A DNA stretch of 64,000 nucleotides from Stappia indica (GCF_020177335.1 NZ_JAIVMG010000007.1:1-64000), one strand, 5' to 3'; positions 8,929 through 17,393 are shown, counted from the stretch's first letter. Translations and numbers: made by a program. Notes: a model not told the origin generated them from the sequence alone.

Positions 8929-8945
8929 CTGGCACGGTCCGTGCT
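8929..8945 (+). promoter_or_regulatory. Sigma-54 promoter for flgF operon
   Basis: CTGGCACG-N4-GTGCT matches the -24/-12 consensus YTGGCACG-N4-TTGCW with one mismatch and the required GG-N10-GC spacing. The predicted transcription start is near 8957, 54 bases before the flgF ATG at 9011. That rules out the upstream in-frame ATG at 8948, which would fall before the transcription start. Confidence 0.8.
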
Positions 8946-9010
8946 TCATGGTTAACGAGCACCCGATCTGGGGAGATGGGCGCTCGCTGGGGAGCATAGG
9001 AACGGACACG

Positions 9011-9748
9011 ATGGAGAATTCCTTGCTGATCGGGCTGTCGCGTCAGACAGCCCTGCGCAATCAATTGAGCGTGGTGGCGAACAATCTCGCCAACATGAAC
9101 ACCACCGGATACAAGGCCCAGCGCCTGATGTTCGAGGAATATCTGATGCCCGTAGCGGAAGCCACGAGCTTCCAGGAGCAGGATCAGAACTATTCCTACG
9201 TCCTGGACTACGGTGCGTCGTCGAATTTCGACGCCGGCGCCACGTCCATGACCGGAAATACCTTCGACGTCGCGCTTGGAAGCGAAGGCTGGTTCGCGAT
9301 CCAGACGCCGGACGGCGAGAGATACACCCGCAACGGCGCCTTTCACCTCGATTCCACCGGGCAACTGGTGACCGCCGACGGCCGTCCGGTTCTCGGCGAG
9401 GCCGGCCCGCTGACCTTCGGAACCGAGGACGCGGACATCACCATCGCCGAGGATGGCACCATTTCCAGCGCGCTTGGCGTGCGCGGCCGGCTCAAGGTCG
9501 TGCAATTTGCGAATCCGCAGACCCTGACCCGGATCGGCGACAACCTGTTCGCCGGCAACGATCCGCAGCCGGCCGATGGCATTCGCGTGGTTCAGGGCGC
9601 GATCGAGCGCTCCAACGTCCAGGGCGTGACCGAGGTGACCCGCATGATCGAGATCACCCGCAACTACACCACCGTTTCGAAGATGATGGCCGATGGCGAC
9701 GAGCTGCTGAAGAAAGCCATCGACCGACTCGGCTCGGTTCAGGCCTGA
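9011..9748 (+). CDS. flgF: Proximal rod protein FlgF
   Basis: A 245-residue protein beginning MENSLLIGLSRQTALR. This ATG was chosen over the in-frame one at 8948 because the family starts here and the sigma-54 promoter lies between them. It has the rod-protein N-terminal helix with VVANNLANMNTTGYKAQR (residues 22-39), the FlgE/F/G-type beta domain (GWFAIQTPDGERYTRNGAF), and a C-terminal helix with IERSNVQGVTEVTRMIEIT. FlgF is part of the proximal rod and is exported by the flagellar type III system. First gene of flgF-flgG-flgA-flgH. Confidence 0.95.
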   Translation: MENSLLIGLSRQTALRNQLSVVANNLANMNTTGYKAQRLMFEEYLMPVAEATSFQEQDQNYSYVLDYGASSNFDAGATSMTGNTFDVALGSEGWFAIQTPDGERYTRNGAFHLDSTGQLVTADGRPVLGEAGPLTFGTEDADITIAEDGTISSALGVRGRLKVVQFANPQTLTRIGDNLFAGNDPQPADGIRVVQGAIERSNVQGVTEVTRMIEITRNYTTVSKMMADGDELLKKAIDRLGSVQA

Positions 9749-9770
9749 GCGGCGAAAAGGAGAGTTTCCG

Positions 9771-10553
9771 ATGAAGGCACTTCACATCGCCGCGACCGGA
9801 ATGCGGGCGCAGGAACTGAACGTCGAGGTCATCTCGAACAACGTCGCCAACATGCGCACCACCGGCTACAAGCGCCAGCGCGCCGACTTCCAGGATCTGC
9901 TCTACCAGAACCTGCGCCGGATGGGCACCACCTCCTCCGCCTCGGGCACCATCGTGCCCACCGGCGTGCAGATCGGCTCCGGCGTGAAGACCGCCGCGAC
10001 CGCGCGCATCATGAGCCAGGGCAACGTCGCGCCAACCGGCAAGGAACTGGACGTCGCCGTGCGCGGCGAAGGATTCTTCCAGATCGACCTGCCCGATGGC
10101 GGCACCGCCTACACCCGCGACGGCTCGTTCGAGCGCGATGCCAACGGTCAGCTCGTGACCATCGACGGTTATGCGGTGCAGCCGGGCATCGTCATTCCCG
10201 AGGACGCCCGCGACATCACTATCAGCGCCGTCGGCGAGGTCCAGGTGCTGGATGGCAACAATGCCATTCAGGTTCTGGGTCAGTTGCAGATCGCCCGGTT
10301 CGTCAACAAGTCGGGCCTTGAGGCGATCGGCGACAACCTGTTTCTGGAAACCGAGAGCAGCGGTGCGGCCGTGGTCGGCAACCCGGGCGATGCCGGCTTC
10401 GGCGATCTGATGCAGAAGCATCTGGAAATGGCCAACGTCGAGGCGGTCGGCGAGATTTCCGATCTGATCGCCGCCCAGCGTGCCTACGAGATGAACTCGC
10501 GCATCATCAAGGCCGCCGACGAGATGTCGGCCACCACCTCGAACCTGCGCTAA
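9771..10553 (+). CDS. flgG: Distal rod protein FlgG
   Basis: A 260-residue protein, the usual FlgG length. The N-terminal signature (MKALHIAATGMRAQELNVEV, then ISNNVANMRTTGYKRQRADF), the distal-rod segment around YQNLRRMGTTSSASGTIVPT, the central GEGFFQIDLPDGGTAYTRDG and the C-terminal MANVEAVGEISDLIAAQRAY are all present. It builds the distal rod. It starts 22 bases after flgF, with an AGGAG ribosome-binding site 11 bases before the ATG. Confidence 0.97.
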   Translation: MKALHIAATGMRAQELNVEVISNNVANMRTTGYKRQRADFQDLLYQNLRRMGTTSSASGTIVPTGVQIGSGVKTAATARIMSQGNVAPTGKELDVAVRGEGFFQIDLPDGGTAYTRDGSFERDANGQLVTIDGYAVQPGIVIPEDARDITISAVGEVQVLDGNNAIQVLGQLQIARFVNKSGLEAIGDNLFLETESSGAAVVGNPGDAGFGDLMQKHLEMANVEAVGEISDLIAAQRAYEMNSRIIKAADEMSATTSNLR

Positions 10554-10581
10554 CGCCAGAATGACCCGGAAGGCGAACCCC

Positions 10582-11553
10582 ATGTCGTTCACACGGACAA
10601 TTCTTGCCCTGGCGCTGCTCATGTCGGCCACGCTGCCAGCCGTTGCCGCCGGCACGCTGCGCTCCGAGGTTCAGGTGGCCGCCGCCATCGTCACCCTGGG
10701 CGATTTCTACCCCGACGCCGGCCCGCTGGCCGCAACCCCCTTGTTCCGCGCCCCCGATCTCGGCACCCGCGGCACGGTTCCCGCCGCGATGGTCGCCGAG
10801 CGCGCCCGCGCCGCCGGCTATGCGGCGGCCGGCACAGACGGCTTGCGTCAGGTCACGGTGGAGCGTCTCGCGGTCACCATCGGCACCTCCGAGCTGGAAA
10901 CCGCGATTCGCGCGGCTCTGGTCGAGCGCCATCCGCAGCTCGACCCGGAGGCGCTGGAGATCGCCTTCACCGGCGCCCCGGAAATCATCCGCGCCGACGC
11001 CTCGATCCCCGATCCGCTGCGCGTCACCGCCATCAACTGGCACCCCGCCTCCGGCCGCCTCAGCGCCCGGCTGCAGATCCACACCGGCGCACGCCTCGAA
11101 AGCCGCCAGGTCACCGGCACGGCGACGGAAATGGCCACGGTCTTTGCCGCCGCCGCACCGCTGGACCGGGGCGCCATCGTCACCGCCGCCGACCTGAAGC
11201 CCCACCGCATCCCCCGTAGCCGGCTGACCGGCCAGCAAGTGGCCGACATGGCCGCCATTGCAGGGCTTGCCGCACGGCGCAGCATTCGCCCGGGTCGGCC
11301 ACTGATGAAGACCGACTTCGAAGAGCCGACCCTGGTCCGGCGCGGCGACAAGATCACCCTCTACTACCGCGTCGCCGGCATGACCCTGACGACCATCGGG
11401 CAGGCACTGGCCAACGGCACCGACGGCGACGTGATCGACGTTCTCAACCTTCAATCCCGCCGGACCGTTTCCGGCACCGTCAAGGCGCGCGGCCAGGTCG
11501 AGGTCGGCCTCGCCCGCCACCGCATGGCACAGCTTCAGGAGACGATCCGATGA
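10582..11553 (+). CDS. flgA: Flagellar P-ring assembly chaperone FlgA
   Basis: A 323-residue secreted protein. The ATG at 10582 has GGAAGG 8 bases upstream, whereas the in-frame ATG at 10561 has no ribosome-binding site. The signal peptide is FTRTILALALLMSATLPAVAAG. The C-terminal half has the SAF/ChapFlgA fold (AAPLDRGAIVTAADL, AARRSIRPGRPLM, VRRGDKITLYYRVAGMTLTT). FlgA is a periplasmic chaperone for FlgI P-ring polymerisation; flgI is 4 kb away. Its stop overlaps the flgH start by 4 bases. Confidence 0.93.
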   Translation: MSFTRTILALALLMSATLPAVAAGTLRSEVQVAAAIVTLGDFYPDAGPLAATPLFRAPDLGTRGTVPAAMVAERARAAGYAAAGTDGLRQVTVERLAVTIGTSELETAIRAALVERHPQLDPEALEIAFTGAPEIIRADASIPDPLRVTAINWHPASGRLSARLQIHTGARLESRQVTGTATEMATVFAAAAPLDRGAIVTAADLKPHRIPRSRLTGQQVADMAAIAGLAARRSIRPGRPLMKTDFEEPTLVRRGDKITLYYRVAGMTLTTIGQALANGTDGDVIDVLNLQSRRTVSGTVKARGQVEVGLARHRMAQLQETIR

Positions 11554-12302
11554 ACGGGAGCGCCCGCTACACCAAGCCGCTGCTGGCTGTGACCCTCGCG
11601 CTTGTCACCGCCGGCTGTGGTGCTGCCGACCGGTTGTCCCAGGTCGGAAAGGCCCCGGCCCTGTCGGCGATCCAGGACCCGACGACCACGCCAGGTTATC
11701 GTCCGGTGCAAATGCCCATGCCGACACCCCAGTCGGTGCACTACAACTCCAATTCGCTCTGGCGGTCCGGCGCCCGCGCCTTCTTCAAGGACCAGCGCGC
11801 CGCGCGGGTCGGCGATATCCTCACCGTTCTGGTGACCATCTCCGACAAGGCCGAGTTCGATAACGAGACCGAGCGCAACCGGGTCGGCAGCGATTCCAGC
11901 GGCACCGGCGGCGCCGTCGGCGCGGCGATCAACACCCTGTTCCTGCCCGCCGGAACCGCTTCGGAAAACCTCGTCACCAGTTCCGGAACCTCCACCTTCA
12001 AGGGCAAGGGCAAGGTCGACCGTGAGGAAAAGCTGCAGACCAAGGTCGCCGCAGTCGTCACCCAGACATTGCCGAACGGCAACCTGGTGATCGAGGGCCG
12101 TCAGGAGATCCGGGTGAACTTCGAGGTGCGCGAGCTGATCGTCGCCGGCGTGGTCCGGCCGGAGGACATCTCGGCCAACAACACCATCGAAAGCGCCAAG
12201 ATCGCCGAGGCGCGGATCGGCTATGGCGGACGCGGCCAGATCACCGATGTGCAGCAGCCGCGCTACGGCAGCCAGGTGCTCGATATCGTTCTGCCCTTCT
12301 AA
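11550..12302 (+). CDS. flgH: Flagellar L-ring lipoprotein FlgH
   Basis: A 250-residue protein with a lipoprotein signal (LAVTLALVTAGC, lipidated Cys about residue 19), then the FlgH domain: NSLWRSGARAFFKDQRAARV, GDILTVLVTISDKAEFDNET, TQTLPNGNLVIEGRQEIRVN and the C-terminal YGGRGQITDVQQPRYGSQV. It forms the outer-membrane L ring. It is coupled to flgA by an ATGA overlap and is the last gene of the operon. The next gene is convergent. Confidence 0.96.
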   Translation: MNGSARYTKPLLAVTLALVTAGCGAADRLSQVGKAPALSAIQDPTTTPGYRPVQMPMPTPQSVHYNSNSLWRSGARAFFKDQRAARVGDILTVLVTISDKAEFDNETERNRVGSDSSGTGGAVGAAINTLFLPAGTASENLVTSSGTSTFKGKGKVDREEKLQTKVAAVVTQTLPNGNLVIEGRQEIRVNFEVRELIVAGVVRPEDISANNTIESAKIAEARIGYGGRGQITDVQQPRYGSQVLDIVLPF

Positions 12303-12316
12303 CCCCCAATCGTGCA

Positions 12317-12342
12317 CTCCGCACGGCCGTGCCCGTGCGGAG
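12317..12342. terminator. Hairpin after flgH
   Basis: A perfect 10-bp stem (CTCCGCACGG/CCGTGCGGAG) with a 6-base loop, 15 bases after the flgH stop. No U-tract follows, so it may act as an mRNA 3' stabiliser or a factor-dependent terminator. Confidence 0.4.
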
Positions 12343-12472
12343 CCACCCCCATACCAGACAGAAAAGGCCCCCGTCCGGCCTCCCCAGGCCCTAGCGTCTC
12401 GCCCTGCCTCTCCCCGGCGAAGGCAAGACGCTCTCTCCCCAGCCGTTCCAACGCTCCCCAGGCGCGAACGGT

Positions 12473-12515
12473 GAACGGGCACGGCCCAATGCTCCCCGGC
12501 AGGCCGTGCCCGTTC
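12473..12515. terminator. Long hairpin between convergent flgH and HD-GYP gene
   Basis: A perfect 14-bp inverted repeat (GAACGGGCACGGCC at 12473-12486; complement at 12502-12515) with a 15-base loop, followed on the + strand by CAGCTTTTC. It sits between two convergent genes and could terminate both transcripts. The rest of 12303-12594 shows no gene. Confidence 0.45.
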
Positions 12516-12594
12516 CAGCTTTTCACCGCCCCCAAGACCAAGCTGGAGACACATCACAAAGAACAGCCGGCTCCATCCATCGCACCGGGCAATA

Positions 12595-13749
12595 TCAGGC
12601 AACCTCGCCCAGGGGATGATGCCGGCAGGTGAGGCATCCATCAGTGGTCACCGAACGCGCTGGCTCAGGCGTCTTCGTGACCGCGAACACCGGCTCCAGC
12701 ACCAGCCCGCGAAACGCCCGCAACAAAGGCTGATCGAGCTTGTCCTTCATCTGCATCAGGTGGCCGATTGCCATGCGCGCCGTCATAGGCTCCTTGTAGG
12801 CGCGCCGTTCCGTCAGCGCCGCAAAGATGTCGACGATCGTCAAGAGCCGCACCAGCGGCGAGATCGCGTCACCGGAAATGCCATTCGGGTAACCGCTGCC
12901 GTCGAGATATTCGTGATGGCAGAGCGCCGCCTCAATCACCTGCCGGTCCACGCCCTGCTCGCGCATGAGCGCCTTCGCTCCGCGTTCCGGATGGCAGGCG
13001 ATCAGCGCCCGCTCGTCCTCGGTCAACGGGCCGTCCTTTTCCAGAACCGAGATCGGGATGAACAACTTGCCGACATCATGAAGCAGGCCCGCCTGGGCCA
13101 AAAGCAGAAGATCCACGCGCGGCAGACCGAGGTAGCGCCCGAAGGCCACGGCAGTGCCCGCGACGTTCATCATGTGGCGGCAGGTTTGTCCGTGATGCAG
13201 CTCGATCGCCTTCAGCCAGCGGGCGAACCCCTCGTCTTCCACCGCATCGCAGATGCTGGCCGCGCTCTGGTCCAGAGCCGCCATCGGCAGTGGTTTTTTC
13301 CCGCGCATCGCCGAACAGAGCCGCCGATGCAGCAAATCGCTCTGCTTGATCGCCGAGGCAATCTGCCGGGAGCAGGTCTCCAGTTGCCGGTCCAGCGACT
13401 GCTCCAGCACCGCCGAGACAGCCGCCACGATATCTGCCTCGCGGCTGCGCGGATCGAAAATGCGTTCGATGCCGATGGAGTGCGCCTGAACCTGCGCCGT
13501 GCGCCCGGTGTCCGGCGAAAGAAAAACCGTCTGCTCCCGCAATCGCGCGCCCCCGGCCAACCGCTCCAGATGCCGCACCGCATCCGCAGACCCGAGAAAC
13601 GAGTGCACAACCAGACATGTCGCGCTCGTAACGTCCTCGGGCCCCACCTCCGCGAAGGGCACCGATCGCACGCTAAACATGGACCAGAGCGTCCCGAAAA
13701 CCGGAATCTTCTCAAGCTTTGCGTCGAAGATTAAAAGAACATCCCGCAT
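12595..13749 (-). CDS. HD-GYP domain protein, probable cyclic-di-GMP phosphodiesterase
   Basis: A 384-residue protein. The C-terminal two thirds is an HD-GYP domain: the catalytic HD in AGLLHDVGKLFIPISVLEKD and the GYP motif in HHEYLDGSGYPNGISGD, both intact. The first about 125 residues look like a receiver-type fold, but I see no convincing phospho-acceptor aspartate. Intact HD-GYP proteins hydrolyse c-di-GMP, and its location inside a flagellar cluster suggests control of motility. It ends with two cysteines (DGCLTCRHHPLGEVA). Monocistronic by orientation: convergent with flgH, with dksA 435 bases upstream on the same strand. Confidence 0.88.
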   Translation of the reverse strand: MRDVLLIFDAKLEKIPVFGTLWSMFSVRSVPFAEVGPEDVTSATCLVVHSFLGSADAVRHLERLAGGARLREQTVFLSPDTGRTAQVQAHSIGIERIFDPRSREADIVAAVSAVLEQSLDRQLETCSRQIASAIKQSDLLHRRLCSAMRGKKPLPMAALDQSAASICDAVEDEGFARWLKAIELHHGQTCRHMMNVAGTAVAFGRYLGLPRVDLLLLAQAGLLHDVGKLFIPISVLEKDGPLTEDERALIACHPERGAKALMREQGVDRQVIEAALCHHEYLDGSGYPNGISGDAISPLVRLLTIVDIFAALTERRAYKEPMTARMAIGHLMQMKDKLDQPLLRAFRGLVLEPVFAVTKTPEPARSVTTDGCLTCRHHPLGEVA

Positions 13750-14184
13750 CGCTCCCCCAGATCAAAAGTTGTATATCTTTCACGCCTCTGCTCGATTGGA
13801 GATCCCTCCTCCCTCCAAGACAGAACACAGCACTCTTCTCAAAGCCTTAATCGGCAGAGCTGCTTTTTTGGAGAAGGCGAATTGTCGGTCGCGCGCGCGT
13901 GCCTGCGCCCCGAAGAAACGCATCTGCTGGCGCTTTCCTGTGTCCTGAAATGAAGGAAATCCAATGCACCCGCTCCCGGGCACAAAAAAAGCCCGGCAAG
14001 CCGGGCTGTGCGTTGTGACAGGCTCCTCAGGGGGGATCCGGGACGCGAGGACATGCAATTCCGGGATCAGGAAGGCATACCCCTTCGGAGGGCTGTCCGA
14101 GCTCGGCTGCCCGAGCTGACAAACAGAGCAGCGCAAGCCGCAGAGTTTGCCGCCGGCCCGCTGTCGCGGGCCGGCCACCTGGCT
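13750..14184. other. Intergenic region between HD-GYP gene and dksA
   Basis: No supportable gene. It contains the dksA terminator (13984-14007) and, nearer dksA, a perfect 9-bp hairpin (14153-14161 with 14166-14174, TGTC loop) without a U-tract. The part next to 13750 should hold the HD-GYP promoter, which I could not define. Confidence 0.6.
13984..14007 (-). terminator. Intrinsic terminator of dksA
   Basis: On the minus strand a 7-bp stem (AGCCCGG/CCGGGCT, 4-base loop) is followed by seven U residues. It lies 178 bases after the dksA stop. Confidence 0.85.
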
Positions 14185-14601
14185 TCAGTCGTCCCGATAG
14201 ACTTTTTCCCGCCGCTCATGCGCCTCTTGCGCTTCCAGCGACAGGGTCGCGATCGGCCGTGCCTCAAGCCGCTTCAAGGAAATCGGCTCTCCGGTCTCGA
14301 CGCAATATCCGTAGGATCCATCGGCGATGCGGTCCAAAGCGGAATCGATCTTGGCAATCAGCTTGCGTTGGCGATCACGCGCGCGCAGCTCGATCGAACG
14401 ATCGGTTTCCGACGATGCCCGGTCCGCCAGATCCGGGTGGTTCTGGTTCTCCTCCTGAAGGTTCGCCAGCGTCTCGCGCGACTCCTGGAGAAGGTCCTCT
14501 TTCCACTTCAGAAGTTTGTTCCGAAAATACTCCCGCTGACGCTCGTTCATGAACACTTCGTCCTCGGTCGGACGATACTCGGCATCCAGCTCAACCGCCA
14601 T
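14185..14601 (-). CDS. dksA: DksA-family RNA polymerase-binding transcription factor
   Basis: A 138-residue protein of normal DksA length. The coiled coil carries the tip region (ENQNHPDLADRASSETDRS) with the conserved acidic pair. The C-terminal globular part reads YGYCVETGEPISLKRLEARP then IATLSLEAQEAHERRE. Of the four zinc-binding cysteines of classical DksA only one remains, a state common in alphaproteobacterial DksA and like cysteine-poor DksA2. DksA binds the RNA polymerase secondary channel and, with ppGpp, tunes rRNA and amino-acid promoters. Next to fliX, an arrangement I recall from Caulobacter-like genomes. Confidence 0.95.
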   Translation of the reverse strand: MAVELDAEYRPTEDEVFMNERQREYFRNKLLKWKEDLLQESRETLANLQEENQNHPDLADRASSETDRSIELRARDRQRKLIAKIDSALDRIADGSYGYCVETGEPISLKRLEARPIATLSLEAQEAHERREKVYRDD

Positions 14602-14783
14602 AATCTGCTCCGGCTCCCACTCCCTAACAGGCCGGGCGGAATATAGCGGGACTGCGCCCGCTCGACAATGTTGCCTTTGCGGAAAATGCGGTCAATTTTC
14701 GCCTATATTTTTCATGTAGTTATCGTGACGCTGCCCGGTTTCGCGCCAAGCGGGCCCTGACCAGGGCACCTGTTCCGCCCCCC

Positions 14784-15203
14784 TCAACCGGGGAAATGAC
14801 CGAGCTTTGCAAGCTCCACCCTTGCGCGCAATTCGATCTCCTCGACGATGCCATCGAGGGCCGTATCGCCACTCGGCTTGCGCCGCTCCAGCAGACCAGC
14901 GAGCCGCTGCAGGCGCTCCGAAGAAATCCGTCCGCCGAGCAGATCCGCCTTCACCGCCTCCAGCGTATCGAGCAGATCGTGACCGCGGGCGAAGGCCTGA
15001 CGGCGTCCCACCAGCGGATCCTCCACCTCCTGCAACGCCAGCAGGGCATCGAGCCCAGCGATTCCGGCCGCCGCCCCGCCGCTTGCCGCAGCGCTGGCTT
15101 CCTCTTGCTGATGCAGATCGAAACCGCTCCCGCTTCCCCCGACGCGCTTCTTGTTCGCGCGTCCCGCGACGCCGGCTGTGGGGGTATATCCTGTGATTCT
15201 CAT
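14784..15203 (-). CDS. fliX: Flagellar assembly regulator FliX
   Basis: A 139-residue protein starting at MRITGYTPTAGVAG; in-frame sequence further upstream is the flgI promoter region and was excluded. It shows the FliX pattern: a short N terminus, a Gly/Ala stretch (SAAASGGAAAGIAGLDALL), LQEVEDPLVGRRQAFARGHD, then the helical LLDTLEAVKADLLGGRISSE and RLQRLAGLL. In Caulobacter FliX is a trans-acting partner of FlbD that couples class II assembly to sigma-54-dependent class III/IV transcription. It is divergent from flgI across a 257-base region holding sigma-54 and FlbD-like elements. Confidence 0.9.
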   Translation of the reverse strand: MRITGYTPTAGVAGRANKKRVGGSGSGFDLHQQEEASAAASGGAAAGIAGLDALLALQEVEDPLVGRRQAFARGHDLLDTLEAVKADLLGGRISSERLQRLAGLLERRKPSGDTALDGIVEEIELRARVELAKLGHFPG

Positions 15204-15259
15204 GATCTGAACCGGCCTTTGAGGAGGGCATCTTCCTCCTGTAGGATTTTCCCGCTTGG

Positions 15260-15275
15260 TAAACGAAACGTTAAC
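15260..15275. promoter_or_regulatory. CtrA-like half-consensus site between fliX and flgI
   Basis: TAAA-N7-TTAAC, one mismatch from TTAA-N7-TTAAC, 57 bases before the fliX start. It is compatible with CtrA control of fliX; single weak sites of this kind occur by chance. Confidence 0.35.
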
Positions 15276-15279
15276 GACC

Positions 15280-15294
15280 CGGCAAGTTTTACCC
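15280..15294. promoter_or_regulatory. Degenerate FlbD-like element upstream of flgI
   Basis: CGGCAAGTTTTACCC. The left half-site and spacer are identical to the flgF copy; the right half-site is degenerate (TACCC for TGCCG). Its centre is about 130 bases before the predicted flgI transcription start, the same distance as at flgE. Confidence 0.45.
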
Positions 15295-15388
15295 ACCACC
15301 ACCGCCCAACGCCAGCAACATTTCCACCTGAACAGAAATTTATTATTATATTTCAAATAATTAAATATTCTCACATCGAACCCGCAAC

Positions 15389-15405
15389 TTGGCACGCCGC
15401 TCGCA
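15389..15405 (+). promoter_or_regulatory. Sigma-54 promoter for flgI operon
   Basis: TTGGCACG-N4-TCGCA keeps the GG-N10-GC spacing and has one mismatch to the -12 element. Predicted start of transcription near 15417, 44 bases before the flgI ATG. The region 15340-15375 just upstream is AT-rich, which would favour bending. Confidence 0.8.
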
Positions 15406-15460
15406 TACTGGAAGACAAACCAGACGCCCGCGCGGGCGTCCCATAGGCGGATCCTGACCG

Positions 15461-16573
15461 ATGACACTCGCACATGTCCTTCGTTGCCTGTTCCTCCTGA
15501 CGGCGCTTTTCGCCGCCACGGGGGCGGGCGCGGCCTCACGCATCAAGGACATTGCCAGCTTCGAGGGCGTGCGGGATAACCAGCTGATCGGCTATGGCCT
15601 GGTGGTCGGCCTGCACGGCACGGGCGATTCCCTGCGCAATGCGCCCTTCACGCGCCAGAGCCTGGAAGCCATGCTGGAACGGCTTGGCGTCAACACCCGC
15701 GGCTTCAATCTCAACACCGACAATGTCGCCGCCGTGATGGTCACCGCCAACCTGCCGGCTTTCGCCACCCAGGGCACCCGCATCGACGTCGCCGTCAGCG
15801 CGCTTGGCGACTCGGAAAGCCTGCAGGGCGGCACCTTGCTGGTGACCCCGCTGCTCGGCGCCGACGGCGAGGTCTACGCCATTGCCCAGGGACCGCTCGC
15901 CATCGGCGGCTTTTCCGTGCAAGGGGATGCCGCCTCGGTGGTGCGCGGCGTTCCCACCTCCGCGCGTATCGCCAATGGAGCCCTGGTGGAGCGGGAGATC
16001 GACTTCAAGCTGGCCTCGATGACCAGCCTGCGGCTCGCCCTGCGCAATCCGGACCTGACCACCGCCCGCCGCATGGCGCTGGCGGTCAACGAGCTGATCG
16101 GCCTGCCGACCGCCGAGCCGGTCGACCCGGCCACGGTCCGCATCGACCTGCCGCGCGAGTTCAACGGCAACATCGTCGACCTTCTCACCGACATCGAGCA
16201 GCTCATCATCGAGCCGGACCTGCCGGCGCGGATCGTCATCGACGAGAACTCCGGCATCATCGTCATGGGCCAGAACGTCAAGGTCTCGACCGTGGCCATC
16301 GCCCAGGGCAACCTCACCGTCACCGTCGCCGAGAGCCCGGAGGTGGTGCAGCCCCTGCCCTTCGCCAATGGCCGGACCGCCGTGGAGCCCCGCACCGATA
16401 TCCTGGTGGACGATGCCAGCGACAACCGGCTGGCGGTGCTGCCGCAGACGGTGACCCTGCAGCAGCTCGTCGATGGGCTGAACGCCCTCGGCATCGGCCC
16501 GCGCGACATGATTTCCATCCTGCAGGCGGTCAAGGCCTCGGGCGCGCTCCAGGCCGAAATCGAGGTGATGTGA
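15461..16573 (+). CDS. flgI: Flagellar P-ring protein FlgI
   Basis: A 370-residue secreted protein of normal FlgI length. After the signal peptide (CLFLLTALFAATGAGAASR) it follows the family closely: RIKDIASFEGVRDNQLIGYG, LVVGLHGTGDSLRNAPFTRQ, LNTDNVAAVMVTANLPAFA, IVIDENSGIIVMGQNVKVST and the C terminus LVDGLNALGIGPRDMISILQ. It forms the periplasmic P ring, chaperoned by FlgA. First gene of a three-gene operon with the rod-binding protein and the FlgN-like protein. Confidence 0.97.
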   Translation: MTLAHVLRCLFLLTALFAATGAGAASRIKDIASFEGVRDNQLIGYGLVVGLHGTGDSLRNAPFTRQSLEAMLERLGVNTRGFNLNTDNVAAVMVTANLPAFATQGTRIDVAVSALGDSESLQGGTLLVTPLLGADGEVYAIAQGPLAIGGFSVQGDAASVVRGVPTSARIANGALVEREIDFKLASMTSLRLALRNPDLTTARRMALAVNELIGLPTAEPVDPATVRIDLPREFNGNIVDLLTDIEQLIIEPDLPARIVIDENSGIIVMGQNVKVSTVAIAQGNLTVTVAESPEVVQPLPFANGRTAVEPRTDILVDDASDNRLAVLPQTVTLQQLVDGLNALGIGPRDMISILQAVKASGALQAEIEVM

Positions 16574-16899
16574 TGAGCGCACCCGCCATCGATACCGTTC
16601 TGGGCGCCGCGCAAGGGCGGATGATGTCCGCCGGCCCGGCTCGCCCCACCGGCGCTGCTGGCGCGGGCCTGCGCCAGAATGCCGAGGAATTTGAATCGGT
16701 ATTCCTCAACACCATGCTGCAGCAGATGTTCGCCGGGCTGGAAGAGGGCGGAAGCTGGGGCGACAGCCAGGGCTCGGACGCCTGGCGCGGCATGCTGGTG
16801 GAAACCTACGCCGACACCATCGCCAAATCCGGCGGCATCGGCATTGCCGACACAATCCAGCGCGAACTGCTTGCTCTTCAGGAGACCAACGGACAATGA
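16573..16899 (+). CDS. Rod-binding protein (CheL / FlgJ N-terminal type)
   Basis: A 108-residue protein beginning at the ATG that overlaps the flgI stop (TGATG); a GTG one codon earlier is also possible. The rod-binding domain covers most of the length: QNAEEFESVFLNTMLQQMFA, WGDSQGSDAWRGMLVETYAD, TIAKSGGIGIADTIQRELL. It corresponds to the N-terminal half of enterobacterial FlgJ without the muramidase domain, as usual in alphaproteobacteria, where the equivalent is called CheL in Caulobacter. It is thought to act as the rod cap or scaffold. Its stop overlaps the next start (ATGA). Confidence 0.88.
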   Translation: MSAPAIDTVLGAAQGRMMSAGPARPTGAAGAGLRQNAEEFESVFLNTMLQQMFAGLEEGGSWGDSQGSDAWRGMLVETYADTIAKSGGIGIADTIQRELLALQETNGQ

Positions 16900-17393
16900 G
16901 CCTCGACACCCAAGCGATCGCCGAGCTGGCGCCCGAGTTCTTTTCCGGCACCATCGCCGATCGGCAAGCGGCGGAGGCGGCCTGCGATCGCCTGCGCCTG
17001 GCCATGGATCAGCTCATCGCCGTCATCGAGACGGAAACCGAACTGGTCCGCGCCGGCAAGCTCGCTGAGGCCGGCGAGTTGCAGCCGGAAAAGGCCAATC
17101 TGGTCAGCGTCTACATGCGCGGCATGACCTTTGTGCGTGACCATGCGGTTGCCCTTGGCAATCTGGCACCCGGCTCCGTGGAGGCGCTCAAGCGGCGCCA
17201 TGGCGAATTCCAACCCATCCTGCGCATCAATCTCGCCGTCCTGTCCACGGCGCGGGAGGTTTCCGACACCCTGATGCGCAAGGTCGCCGAAGGCGCCGGT
17301 GTGACCCGCGCGCCCACCACCTATGGGCCAGCCGGCACTGCCCCCCGCGCGCCAACCCTCGCCGACGGCATCTCCATCAATCGGTCACTCTGA
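16896..17393 (+). CDS. FlgN-like flagellar export chaperone
   Basis: A 165-residue mainly helical protein (DRLRLAMDQLIAVIETETEL, then EAGELQPEKANLVSVYM, then FQPILRINLAVLSTAREVSD) with an unstructured C terminus ending SINRSL. The heptad-like pattern and the KxxL...Y segment resemble FlgN, the chaperone of hook-associated proteins FlgK and FlgL. Position directly after the rod-binding gene, overlapping by 4 bases, supports a flagellar role. The family match is by general pattern, so FlgN is probable rather than certain. Confidence 0.7.
   Translation: MSLDTQAIAELAPEFFSGTIADRQAAEAACDRLRLAMDQLIAVIETETELVRAGKLAEAGELQPEKANLVSVYMRGMTFVRDHAVALGNLAPGSVEALKRRHGEFQPILRINLAVLSTAREVSDTLMRKVAEGAGVTRAPTTYGPAGTAPRAPTLADGISINRSL

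Noticed and set aside
8948-9010. Upstream in-frame ATG extending FlgF by 21 residues
   Set aside because: It lies before the predicted transcription start of the sigma-54 promoter, and the added residues are not family sequence.
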